From contig NZ_DCLL01000052.1 in the NCBI RefSeq assembly GCF_002321025.1, positions 1 through 45,613 of the forward strand: a stretch of 45,613 nucleotides of DNA, read 5' to 3'. Below the pieces are notes generated by a model. It saw only the letters and a list, made by a program, of their open reading frames with translations. It did no database searches and was not told the DNA's origin. Shown piece after piece: positions 34,096 to 42,089 of the stretch. The DNA is from Acinetobacter lwoffii. GTDB lineage: Bacteria; Pseudomonadota; Gammaproteobacteria; Pseudomonadales; Moraxellaceae. Positions within the stretch are counted from its first letter, which is position 1, and every line of letters begins with the position of its first letter. A program made the position numbers and the translations under genes.

Positions 34096-35154
34096 ATGTC
34101 TACATCTGCGGATATGACTGACCAGCAGCGAATCTCCAAGGTCAGAAGTATCGTTACCCAGGCCGGGGAAGAGGTGCGTGCTCGTTATCCCATACTCAAA
34201 CATCAGAACTTTATAGGTGCGAGTATTTTAGGCTTTGCCTGGGCAGGCATGATTGCATGCGCGGTAGCATATGGAACAGGTTATCTCTCAGCATGGTTTA
34301 CCATTCCCTTGATTGCGATTTTTGCGTCATTGACCCATGAATTGGAACATGACCTGATTCATTATATGTATTTCAAAAAAACACCTTGGGCACATCATCT
34401 GATGCTGGCACTGGTCTGGTTGGCACGTCCAAACACCATCAGTCCGTGGGCACGTCGTCGTTTACATTTGCATCATCATAAATATTCAGGCACTGAACAT
34501 GACCTGGAAGAACGTGGCATCAGTAATGGTATGCCTTGGGGCATTCGCCGAATTCTGGTGATTAGTGACCAGTTGATGTCAGTGTATCTGCGTCCATTTC
34601 AGATGATTAAAATGATTCATCTTTTTCTGGAAAAACAGCCTGAAAAAGAACGTAAAATTGCCATGATTTCTCAGCTATTTGGCTTTTTACCTCTCAGCAT
34701 TATTTACTATGGATTGTGCTACCTGTTTGTGGTCTTTCATGGTTTAAATGCAGTTTCACCGCTATTCGGTTATGAGATGCTCTGGTCGCAAGGCATTGTC
34801 GACGCGATGCCGATTGTAAATCTGCTGGCAGTCATCTGGGTGATTCCGAACTTTATCCGTTCTTTTAGCTTGCAGTTTGTCAGCTCAAATATGCATTACT
34901 ATGGCGATATTGATCCACGTGATGTGATCAAACAAACCCAAGTGCTCAATCCATGGTGGATGGTTCCGTTCCAGTTACTCTGCTGTAATTTTGGTTCGAC
35001 CCATGCGATTCATCATTTTGTGGTCAAAGAGCCATTTTATATCCGTCAACTGACGTCCAAAACGGCGCATAAAGTAATGAAAGAAGTGGGCGTGCGTTTT
35101 AATGATGTGGGAACTTTTAAGCGTATGAATCGCTGGAATGACTATAAAATCTAA
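34096..35154 (+). CDS. Membrane fatty acid desaturase
   Basis: A 352-residue integral-membrane diiron protein of the desaturase/hydroxylase superfamily. The histidine clusters are HELEHDLIH, HLHHHKYSGTEHD and THAIHHF, with hydrophobic helices between them. The absence of the NYIEHYG motif separates it from AlkB. The position of the double bond and the acyl carrier cannot be told. AAAGG lies before ATG 34096. A short ACAACC/GGTTGT repeat (34066-34071, 34086-34091) touches the ribosome site. The gene is monocistronic. Confidence 0.85.
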   Translation: MSTSADMTDQQRISKVRSIVTQAGEEVRARYPILKHQNFIGASILGFAWAGMIACAVAYGTGYLSAWFTIPLIAIFASLTHELEHDLIHYMYFKKTPWAHHLMLALVWLARPNTISPWARRRLHLHHHKYSGTEHDLEERGISNGMPWGIRRILVISDQLMSVYLRPFQMIKMIHLFLEKQPEKERKIAMISQLFGFLPLSIIYYGLCYLFVVFHGLNAVSPLFGYEMLWSQGIVDAMPIVNLLAVIWVIPNFIRSFSLQFVSSNMHYYGDIDPRDVIKQTQVLNPWWMVPFQLLCCNFGSTHAIHHFVVKEPFYIRQLTSKTAHKVMKEVGVRFNDVGTFKRMNRWNDYKI

Positions 35155-35171
35155 GCTTTAATTTCCATAAG

Positions 35172-35200
35172 AAATCCCGTTTTTAAGCGGGATTTTTTTA
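35172..35200 (+). terminator. Desaturase gene terminator
   Basis: AAATCCCG (35172-35179) and CGGGATTT (35188-35195), followed by T residues. Confidence 0.88.
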
Positions 35201-35371
35201 TATTTATCCTTGATGTTTTACCCAATGGCAAGATGTATAAGCCTGTATTTTGCAAGAATCCTATCTTAGTTAAATTTAGGTGAACATTCATTTAAAATGA
35301 CTGTTGAGGAAATAGTTCAAAAGAATAAACTCAGGTAAAATTAAGTATATCCCTATATAAATTAGCCCGCT

Positions 35372-36082
35372 ATGTTGCTGAAAGCCGCCACCATTGCCTT
35401 GATTCCCGCACTTGTCGTTCAGGGTAATCGCGTCAAGAAAAATACCTTGAAGTTGCCTGAACCCCAGGGAAAACGTGAAGGTCGAACCGGAACAGGCAAA
35501 AAACTGTCTCTGCTCATTTTAGGAGATTCCGCGGCGGCAGGTGTAGGCGTAGAACATCAGGATGATGCATTACTGGGTGCAATTCTGCATGAACTGAAAA
35601 ATGACTTTGAAATTGACTGGAAATTACAGGCCAAAACCGGCGATACCAGCTCAAAAGTGATTCGTGCTTTAGACCAGCTTGAAGTTCAGCACTATGATGT
35701 AATCGTCACGTCAGTTGGCGTCAATGATGTCACCAAACTGATGCCTGCCGAGGTCTGGATTCAGAAACAGGAAAAACTTTATAGCAAAATCCAGCAAAAA
35801 TTTAGTCCGAAACTAATTATTGCTGCCAGTGTGCCGCCAATGAATATGTTTCCGGCACTACCGAATCCTTTAGCCTGGCTATTTGGCCAGTATGCTAAAC
35901 AGATGAATCAGCAACTGGAAAAATTTGTGAATCAGCAAGTGAATATGCAATGGATTGAATACGATATTGAAAAGTATCGTGCCATGAATTTACAAATGGC
36001 TGCAGATGGTTTTCATCCGAGTAAGGAAGTTTATACACTTTGGGGACAAGAAGTGGCTGGCAAGATTCGGCAGACGTTCTAA
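35372..36082 (+). CDS. SGNH/GDSL-type hydrolase
   Basis: A 236-residue esterase/lipase-like protein. Block I is LGDSAAAG, with the nucleophilic Ser and an N-terminal hydrophobic stretch that may anchor or export it (MLLKAATIALIPALVV). Block III reads VGVNDVT and block V DGFHPS, with the catalytic Asp and His. This is the complete SGNH set except for the weaker block II Gly (KTGDTSSKV). Substrate unknown; acyl-ester or acetyl groups are typical. The following DNA-glycosylase-like gene starts 32 nt later. Confidence 0.85.
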   Translation: MLLKAATIALIPALVVQGNRVKKNTLKLPEPQGKREGRTGTGKKLSLLILGDSAAAGVGVEHQDDALLGAILHELKNDFEIDWKLQAKTGDTSSKVIRALDQLEVQHYDVIVTSVGVNDVTKLMPAEVWIQKQEKLYSKIQQKFSPKLIIAASVPPMNMFPALPNPLAWLFGQYAKQMNQQLEKFVNQQVNMQWIEYDIEKYRAMNLQMAADGFHPSKEVYTLWGQEVAGKIRQTF

Positions 36083-36114
36083 AATAGTTGAAATCTCTCA
36101 ATTTAGTTAATTCT

Positions 36115-36699
36115 ATGTCTGATATTGAAACCCATCCGCTACCGCCATTTTTACCACCCAATGCCAAATTACTGATGTTGGGCAGCTTCCCGCCACCTGC
36201 AACGCGTTGGAAAATGAACTTTTATTATCCGAATTATCAGAATGATATGTGGCGGATTTTTGGACTGATTTTCTTTGAAAATAAAGATTACTTTTTAGAT
36301 CTACCCAATAAAAAATTTCAGGAACAATTGATCCGGGAGTTTTTAACAGAAACGGGGATTGCGATTTTTGATAGTGGCTATCAGATCCGGCGTTTAAAAG
36401 GCAATGCTTCAGACAAATTTTTGGAAATAGTAGTACCCACCAATATTGAGCAACTGCTCAGCCAAATGCCGCAGTGCAATCATATTATGACCACAGGCGA
36501 CAAGGCCACAGACACCATGATGCTGTCCATGCCTGAAGGGACTTTAAAGCCGAGTATTGGTCAACCTAGCCAGGCCCATTTTGTCGGACGTGATCTGTAT
36601 TTATATCGCATGCCTTCATCTTCTCGAGCTTATCCTGTTTCCTTAGAGAAAAAAGCCGAAAGTTACCGGACGATGTTTGAACATGTGGGTCTGGTTTAA
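36115..36699 (+). CDS. Uracil-DNA-glycosylase-superfamily protein (HDG-like)
   Basis: A 194-residue protein of the UDG superfamily. It begins with the LMLGSFPPPATRWKMNFYYPNYQNDMW block, matching the GSxPG...YY...N.FW pattern of family 6 hypoxanthine-DNA glycosylases. A C-terminal PSSSRAYP block fits the catalytic loop. It is likely to remove deaminated or mismatched bases. I chose ATG 36115 because the upstream TTG at 36088 adds a non-conserved tail. It lies downstream of the SGNH gene and may share its transcript. Confidence 0.75.
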   Translation: MSDIETHPLPPFLPPNAKLLMLGSFPPPATRWKMNFYYPNYQNDMWRIFGLIFFENKDYFLDLPNKKFQEQLIREFLTETGIAIFDSGYQIRRLKGNASDKFLEIVVPTNIEQLLSQMPQCNHIMTTGDKATDTMMLSMPEGTLKPSIGQPSQAHFVGRDLYLYRMPSSSRAYPVSLEKKAESYRTMFEHVGLV

Positions 36700-36795
36700 T
36701 ATTTAATCCAATAATCAGATGAAAAATAGTTAAAGAGGTTTTTGGCTACAGATAAGAAATAAACTTACTATTTGTAGGTTATTGGCCTTATTTAT

Positions 36796-37272
36796 TCACA
36801 TATTGGGATATTCGACCCAGCGATAGCTATTGATCTTAATCTCCCGGACATGATGAAAGCTGGACCAGATTAACTGGCTACCTTTGGTCCATTTTAAAGC
36901 TCGAATACGCGACTCCACCTGCTGTATTTCCTATGGCGAGGCTGGACGCAAAGGACCAATTTCTGCATATAAGCGTACTCCTGGATAACGCTTAAATTTA
37001 CCTTTAAGTAATGAATGAAACCAAAACAGTTTGCTACTGTTCACAGCCTGTATACAGGCCATCGGCTGATGCTGTAAGTTTTTAGAAAAAGTAGTGGAAT
37101 AAGTATCAAAAAAGAAACCCGTATTGGTCTTTTTGTTGAGAAATATAGTTCCGATCGGAGTAATGCTAGGCAAACCTTTAGAGTTGACCGTTGCAATAGA
37201 GCAATGCATGGCAGCCCGTTGTGCATCAGCGACCACTTGGCGAATCTGTTGCCATTCACTCTCAGAAATCAT
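36796..37272 (-). pseudogene. Pyridoxamine-5'-phosphate-oxidase-family gene with in-frame amber stop
   Basis: The frame starts at ATG 37272 and encodes the flavin split-barrel part (STFSKNLQHQPMACIQAV, LFWFHSLLKGKFKRYPGVRLYAEIGPLRP). It meets TAG at 36931-36933, after 113 residues. The same frame continues with 44 more sense codons (EIQQVESRIRALKWTKG... YRWVEYPNM) to TGA at 36796-36798. The full 158-residue protein would have normal length and a conserved C-terminus. A single base change such as GAG to TAG explains the break. It is a recent nonsense allele, a sequencing error, or a suppressed stop. Confidence 0.85.
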
Positions 37273-37390
37273 GTCGTGATTCTCTTTTTATTTTTTATAA
37301 ATTTTATAACAACTTATTTAGCTTGGCATTGCCTGAAAAAACTAAAACTACGGCAGTTTGATCAATCTAAAACGTCATTCAAATTATAAA

Positions 37391-37412
37391 AAAGAGCCAC
37401 ATGGGCTCTTTA
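37391..37412 (-). terminator. Terminator of the 145-residue hypothetical gene
   Basis: AAAGAGCC (37391-37398) and GGCTCTTT (37404-37411). Read on the minus strand it is followed by a T-rich tract, 20 nt beyond the stop at 37433. Confidence 0.75.
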
Positions 37413-37432
37413 AAAAATGCAAAATGCGGCGA

Positions 37433-37870
37433 TTAGCCATCGTATTCGACATAATCCCACAAATTTAAACGTGCTTTAATTTCATGACGGATCTCAGGCA
37501 ACATCGGCAAAAGAGTACCATCAATCCATAAGCTCAACGCTTGGGTAGAGAGTACTTGCTGCTGTTCATCGACCAGTTGTGCACCTTTCAACATAATTCC
37601 GGTCTCATCAGTGGCTTCGGTTTCTACACCTTTAAATAAAACCTGTAATTCATAACCGCTATCCTGAATCAGCCATTCCAGTTCGAGCTGAATATTTTCA
37701 CTGGATTTCAAAACCACCTGTCCCTCGACCGTATCGGAGTCGGACAGACAGTCATGTTCCACCCGAATTTTGGCCAAATACCATTCTTGCTGGGATAAAT
37801 CATGGAGGGTTTTTACAGGTGTCAGAATATCACTGAACTTAAACTGACGGCTTAAATCAAAAAATTGCAT
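37433..37870 (-). CDS. Hypothetical protein
   Basis: A 145-residue acidic, soluble-looking protein with no signal peptide and no domain that I recognise. It alternates short strands (EGQVVLKSSENIQLELEWLIQDSGYELQVLFKGV), suggesting a beta-rich fold, and has an aromatic-acidic end (LNLWDYVEYDG). It has its own terminator and no operon partner. Codon use matches its neighbours. It is probably a lineage-restricted conserved protein; function unknown. Confidence 0.7.
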   Translation of the reverse strand: MQFFDLSRQFKFSDILTPVKTLHDLSQQEWYLAKIRVEHDCLSDSDTVEGQVVLKSSENIQLELEWLIQDSGYELQVLFKGVETEATDETGIMLKGAQLVDEQQQVLSTQALSLWIDGTLLPMLPEIRHEIKARLNLWDYVEYDG

Positions 37871-38037
37871 GGGAGTGGAGGGCGAAAAATCGCAAAATAC
37901 GAGAAAAGTGTAATTCTAAAGTAAGCGCAATCGACTGTAAAACCTTTTAAAAGATGATCGGACTAAGTTAGGTTAATCGGCTATTCTCGAAATACGGGCT
38001 TTTCATAGCATGTAATTTTAAGGTCACTCCAATGTCA

Positions 38038-39594
38038 TTACATTAACCATTCACCGGGAAATTTCGTCACCAGATTCATCATAAAACGCTGGAATTTTGT
38101 AGTTTCCGGATCATGTAAATGTTGAATACTACGGCCATCTTTTTGATGTTCTAGCCAAATCATTTCATTTTTTTCATTCAGCTTAAGCTGATAAGCCACG
38201 CGTGGTAAGTACTGATCCATCGCACTGGTAATTTCCTTCTGAAAATCTTCCGACTCAATGACCAGACCGACTTCGGTATTCAAATAGGCTGAACGCGGAT
38301 CAAAATTAAATGAACCGATAAAAACCATGCCATCCAGATCAAAAAACTTGGCATGCAAACTGGAGCTATTTTTGTTTTTAGCCGGAATGATATCTCCGGT
38401 CATAATTTCATACCAGGTCCGTTCCGGACGGACAATGTAGGGTTTAAATTCCCAGAGTTCGATGCCACTTTTCAATAATTGCTGACGATATTGCTGGTAA
38501 TAGGCATGCACCGCAGCCACATCATTGGCCTGAAAAGAATTGGTCAGGATTCTGATTTTCACACCTTGTTGCGCACGACGAGTTAAATAGTCAGCGCCTT
38601 TTTGCGTGGGAATAAAATACGAGGACACCAGTTCCAGATGTTTTTTTGGCTCACCCATCAGTTCGAGCATATGGGTATAAATATAATCGCCATTTTTGGC
38701 ATGGGGGCGTGCTTTTGCGGGACTATCCGCAACAAAATAAGCCGGCGCCCAGTGAATGGGTTGTTTTTTTAAGTGTTGTTCGACTTGCTTCTCGGCAATG
38801 CCCACCCGGCGTTTGAGTTCAGTTTCGTCAACATCTTCTCGTTCAAATTTAGTTCTGAGCCTTTTGAGCATTTCAGGATGGCCGGCATCATTGAGCACCT
38901 GTCGAACGTCATAACTCAGATCATCATTCCAGAAGTTAATAAAGGTCTGATTGGCATCTGTTACGCTTTGACCCGCGAAGAATATATCAACATCGGTGAA
39001 TTGAAAATCTTCACTGGCATCAAAATATTCACTGCTGATATTGCGGCCGCCGGTCACGCCTGCAGTGCCATCCGCAATGATCAATTTATTGTGCATGCGA
39101 TGATTAACCTTTTTCATCCGGAAGCCATAATCTAGCGCACGTAAATGACGAAATTTATAGGGATTAAAAATCCGGACTTCAAAATTTGGATGCTGGCTTA
39201 GAGCAAGAAGCTTGTCATCAAGCTGGGTGCCATTTTGATCGTCAATCTGAATCCGTACTTTAACACCGCGATCAGCGGCTTTAAGTAATTGAGACAAGAT
39301 CATATTGCCAATATAATCATCCTTCCAGATGTAATATTGCAGGTCCAGATGATATTTGGCCTTGTTAATCAGGTGCAGACGCGCTGCCATACTCATAAAG
39401 CCATCATAGAGCGGCAAGAAAGCCGTTTTACCACTATTGATCTGCTGTTTTGAAAGTTGATTGTCGATCCAATGTGCAGGTCGAACCGGCGTGATTTTCG
39501 CTTCTTCAGCAGTGTTGGGAGCCAGTTCACAGCCAGAAAGCATGATGCTAAAAGTAAAAATGCTCAAACATACAAAGGGCGAAGGTTTAGTCAT
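38038..39594 (-). CDS. Phospholipase-D-family lipoprotein (cardiolipin-synthase-like)
   Basis: A 518-residue protein with a lipoprotein signal peptide and lipobox LSGC (19-22). It has two HKD motifs: HNKLIIADGTAGVTGG from about 168 and HAKFFDLDGMVFIGSFNFDPRS from about 414. The two-motif arrangement with IRIQIDD- and LRALDYGFRM-type stretches matches cardiolipin synthases of the ClsC/YmdC type. It may transfer phosphatidyl groups or cleave phospholipids. Its Cys-anchored, periplasm-facing location is inferred from the lipobox. It is divergent from the formaldehyde dehydrogenase gene. Confidence 0.85.
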   Translation of the reverse strand: MTKPSPFVCLSIFTFSIMLSGCELAPNTAEEAKITPVRPAHWIDNQLSKQQINSGKTAFLPLYDGFMSMAARLHLINKAKYHLDLQYYIWKDDYIGNMILSQLLKAADRGVKVRIQIDDQNGTQLDDKLLALSQHPNFEVRIFNPYKFRHLRALDYGFRMKKVNHRMHNKLIIADGTAGVTGGRNISSEYFDASEDFQFTDVDIFFAGQSVTDANQTFINFWNDDLSYDVRQVLNDAGHPEMLKRLRTKFEREDVDETELKRRVGIAEKQVEQHLKKQPIHWAPAYFVADSPAKARPHAKNGDYIYTHMLELMGEPKKHLELVSSYFIPTQKGADYLTRRAQQGVKIRILTNSFQANDVAAVHAYYQQYRQQLLKSGIELWEFKPYIVRPERTWYEIMTGDIIPAKNKNSSSLHAKFFDLDGMVFIGSFNFDPRSAYLNTEVGLVIESEDFQKEITSAMDQYLPRVAYQLKLNEKNEMIWLEHQKDGRSIQHLHDPETTKFQRFMMNLVTKFPGEWLM

Positions 39595-39715
39595 TGATGT
39601 TCCATTAATTATAGGATCTTTTATTCCTTATCTGGTGATGTTAATAGTTGAATCTCCGAATAGAAAGAGGTTACTGTTAGTCATCTGTAAATCAGCAAAA
39701 AAAGGACAGTTTTAC

Positions 39716-40828
39716 ATGAAATCACGTTCAGCAGTTGCGTTTGGTCCAGGCCAGCCATTAGAAATTGTAGAAGTGGATGTTGCTCCACCAAAAGCAGGTG
39801 AAGTATTAGTAAAAATTAGCCATACAGGTGTGTGTCATACAGATGCATTTACCTTGTCTGGTGAAGATCCTGAAGGTGTATTCCCTGCAATTTTGGGTCA
39901 TGAAGGTGCGGGTGTGGTCGTTGAAGTAGGTGAAGGAGTCACTAGCCTGAAACCGGGCGATCACGTGATTCCGCTTTATACTGCTGAGTGCGGCGAATGC
40001 TTGTTCTGTAAATCAGGTAAGACCAATCTGTGTGTTGCTGTGCGTGCGACCCAAGGTAAAGGCGTCATGCCAGATGGTACGACCCGTTTCTCTTATAATG
40101 GCGAGCCGATCTATCATTATATGGGTTGTTCGACTTTTTCTGAATATACCGTGGTTGCTGAAGTTTCTCTGGCAAAAATTAATCCTGAAGCCAATCATGA
40201 GCATGTTTGCCTGCTGGGCTGTGGTGTGACTACTGGTATTGGTGCGGTGCATAACACGGCGAAAGTTCAGAAAGGTGACAGTGTTGCAGTATTTGGTTTA
40301 GGGGGTATTGGTCTTGCTGTAGTACAAGGCGCACGTCAGGCCAAAGCCGGCCGTATCATTGTGATTGATACCAATCCGGATAAGTTTGAACTGGCGAAAC
40401 AGTTTGGTGCGACAGATTTCCTAAATCCAAAAGACTATGATCAGCCGATCCAGCAAGTGATCGTTGAAATGACCGGTTGGGGTGTAGACCATTCATTCGA
40501 ATGTATCGGCAATGTAGATGTGATGCGTTCAGCACTGGAATGTGCGCACCGTGGCTGGGGCCAGTCAGTGATTATTGGTGTAGCCGGTGCAGGTAAAGAA
40601 ATTTCAACCCGTCCATTCCAGTTAGTCACAGGTCGTAAATGGATGGGTACAGCTTTTGGTGGAGTCAAAGGTCGTTCACAATTACCGGGAATGGTAGAGC
40701 AGTCAATGAAAGGGGAAATTCAGCTTGAACCTTTTGTGACTCATACCATGCCATTAGATCAGATCAATGAAGCTTTTGACCTGATGCATGAAGGCAAGTC
40801 GATCCGTACGGTCATTCATTTTGACTAA
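39716..40828 (+). CDS. frmA: S-(hydroxymethyl)glutathione dehydrogenase / class III alcohol dehydrogenase
   Basis: Zinc-dependent MDR enzyme of 370 residues that oxidises the glutathione-formaldehyde adduct. The catalytic zinc ligands are in GVCHTDAF and GHEGAGVV; the structural zinc Cys cluster is ECGECLFCKSGKTNLC. The NAD motif is FGLGGIGLAVVQGA, and YMGCSTFSEYTV is diagnostic of class III enzymes. The frame is open upstream into the PLD gene, but ATG 39716 has an AAAGGA ribosome site and yields the standard length. No frmR or frmB homologue is adjacent. Confidence 0.94.
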   Translation: MKSRSAVAFGPGQPLEIVEVDVAPPKAGEVLVKISHTGVCHTDAFTLSGEDPEGVFPAILGHEGAGVVVEVGEGVTSLKPGDHVIPLYTAECGECLFCKSGKTNLCVAVRATQGKGVMPDGTTRFSYNGEPIYHYMGCSTFSEYTVVAEVSLAKINPEANHEHVCLLGCGVTTGIGAVHNTAKVQKGDSVAVFGLGGIGLAVVQGARQAKAGRIIVIDTNPDKFELAKQFGATDFLNPKDYDQPIQQVIVEMTGWGVDHSFECIGNVDVMRSALECAHRGWGQSVIIGVAGAGKEISTRPFQLVTGRKWMGTAFGGVKGRSQLPGMVEQSMKGEIQLEPFVTHTMPLDQINEAFDLMHEGKSIRTVIHFD

Positions 40829-40841
40829 GCTGTTTTAATCT

Positions 40842-40872
40842 AAAAAAGACCGGTATTAAACCGGTCTTTTTT
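40842..40872. terminator. frmA terminator
   Basis: AAAAAAGACCGGT (40842-40854) and ACCGGTCTTTTTT (40860-40872) form a 13-bp perfect stem. Confidence 0.9.
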
Positions 40873-41036
40873 ATGCGGCTTTCACCTGATTCAGGATACA
40901 TTAGTGCATGAAAGCCTCACAGAGAGTCACTGAAACAACACACGCCTGCTAATGTCATTACATGCCAGATGCTTATATTAAATAGGACGTATGAAAATAC
41001 GTGCTAAAACCATTTTAAAGAATAAGGATAAGCTCT

Positions 41037-41567
41037 ATGTCGAATGATAATTTTGATCGTGATTTAATTAAGAATGCGCCTAAAGATGTCCGCGATGATT
41101 TGAATGCCGATCCAATTACTGGTGAACCTGGCGCGCATCCTGTGGGTACAGGTGTCGGTGCCGCAGGTGGTGCAGCGGCAGGTGCAGCCATTGGTGCTGC
41201 AGGCGGTCCAGTGGGTGTCGCTGTCGGTGGTGTAGTTGGTGCGGTTGTTGGCGGTCTGGCAGGTAAAGGTGTAGGCGAAGCTATAAATCCAACAGAAGAA
41301 CAGGCTTACTGGCGTGATAATTCGATCAATACGCCATATTATTCAGATGCCCGTACTACTTATAGCGATCTGGATTATGACCGTGATTATGATACGGCCT
41401 ATCGAGTTGGTTATGAAAACCGTGGCAGCTATGATGCCCATACCCGTTTTGAAGACGTAGAACCTGATTTGAGACTGAAATGGGAACAAATGAAAGGCGA
41501 ATCACGTTTAAACTGGGAACAGGCTAAATTTGCAGTGCGTGATGCCTGGAATCGTGTTTCACGTTAA
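41037..41567 (+). CDS. Glycine-zipper protein
   Basis: A 176-residue protein. Residues 38-80 form an Ala/Gly-rich glycine zipper (GAAGGAAAGAAIGAAGGPVG and onward), able to insert into or associate with membranes. The flanks are highly polar and acidic; the C-terminal third is rich in Tyr/Asp repeats (YSDLDYDRDYDTAYRVGYE) and ends in a helix with repeated W-E-Q. AAGGA lies 8 nt before the ATG. Such proteins are often stress-induced. The function is unknown. Confidence 0.75.
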   Translation: MSNDNFDRDLIKNAPKDVRDDLNADPITGEPGAHPVGTGVGAAGGAAAGAAIGAAGGPVGVAVGGVVGAVVGGLAGKGVGEAINPTEEQAYWRDNSINTPYYSDARTTYSDLDYDRDYDTAYRVGYENRGSYDAHTRFEDVEPDLRLKWEQMKGESRLNWEQAKFAVRDAWNRVSR

Positions 41568-41600
41568 TTTTTAATCTTCGGATTAAAGAGAAGTTTCTAT

Positions 41601-41634
41601 GGTAAAACCCGCGATAAGTTTGTGGGTTTTTACC
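41601..41634 (+). terminator. Terminator-like hairpin after the glycine-zipper gene
   Basis: GGTAAAACCC (41601-41610) and GGGTTTTTACC (41624-41634) pair with a one-base bulge. The right arm itself provides the T-run. Confidence 0.6.
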
Positions 41635-41716
41635 ACTTTTAGTGATACATCTCTCGGTTTGATGAATCGATAAATAAAAGTAGAAAAGTTAATAAATATT
41701 TTTTTATATTTAATGC

Positions 41717-41745
41717 TTGTCAAATGATCACAGAGCGCGTATTTT
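41717..41745 (+). promoter_or_regulatory. Promoter of the DAHP synthase leader
   Basis: TTGTCA (41717-41722), a 17-nt spacer and TATTTT (41740-41745) make a good sigma70 promoter. The inferred start near 41752 leaves about 27 nt before the first leader peptide. Confidence 0.7.
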
Positions 41746-41778
41746 AATTTCAGAATCACATTTTATGAAAGACATAAC

Positions 41779-41835
41779 ATGTTAAAGCAACCTATCATTT
41801 CAAACGCATATTTTTATTTCTGGCAGTTTAGCTAA
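41779..41835 (+). CDS. Aromatic-rich leader peptide 1
   Basis: An 18-residue ORF, MLKQPIISNAYFYFWQFS, with the run Tyr-Phe-Tyr-Phe-Trp-Gln-Phe near its end. It is located between a promoter and a terminator/anti-terminator structure, in the manner of pheA, trp and pheST leaders. A GAAAG ribosome-site-like sequence is 7 nt upstream. Ribosome stalling here when aromatic aminoacyl-tRNA is scarce would control the downstream hairpins. It is a regulatory peptide, not a functional protein. Confidence 0.78.
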   Translation: MLKQPIISNAYFYFWQFS

Positions 41836-41850
41836 TTGTCTGAACGCGTT

Positions 41851-41912
41851 TGGGCAATGAAAAGGTTGCCCACCAGTTTATACCTGATCGGCAACCCTGA
41901 TCAGGTTTTTTT
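41851..41912 (+). promoter_or_regulatory. Transcription attenuator with mutually exclusive stems
   Basis: Segment 1, TGGGCAA (41851-41857), pairs with TTGCCCA (41866-41872) of segment 2. Alternatively, segment 2 GGTTGCC (41864-41870) pairs with GGCAACC (41890-41896). The terminator stem is ACCTGATC (41882-41889) with GATCAGGT (41899-41906) and a seven-T tract. The segment 2:3 pairing uses the terminator loop and encloses its left arm, so it acts as an anti-terminator. This is a textbook attenuation layout behind leader peptide 1. Confidence 0.8.
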
Positions 41913-41948
41913 ATGCCTTTCATTTTTTTACAATATTTGGAGACAGCC

Positions 41949-42053
41949 ATGACAAACTTTAACTATTCATACTTTAACAACTTTTATTGGTCTTATTTTA
42001 GTCAGCTAATGACACTCACAACACCTTCGATTAGACCCATAACGCTCAAATAA
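41949..42053 (+). CDS. Aromatic-rich leader peptide 2
   Basis: A 34-residue ORF that begins MTNFNYSYFNNFYWSYF: nine of its first 17 residues are Phe, Tyr or Trp. It has a good ribosome site (GGAGA, 6 nt upstream) and lies between the attenuator and the DAHP synthase gene, ending 36 nt before its start. A GGACTGA/TCAGTCC hairpin (42060-42076) follows, but no T-tract. It could be a second sensing element acting on translation, or a small protein; I favour the former. Confidence 0.72.
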   Translation: MTNFNYSYFNNFYWSYFSQLMTLTTPSIRPITLK

Positions 42054-42089
42054 AAGTTTGGACTGATTGTCAGTCCCAGGATTAAAGTC

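Noticed and set aside
39461..39715. Long N-terminal extension of the formaldehyde dehydrogenase.
   Set aside because: It overlaps the PLD-family gene on the other strand and lacks a ribosome site. ATG 39716 gives the standard length.
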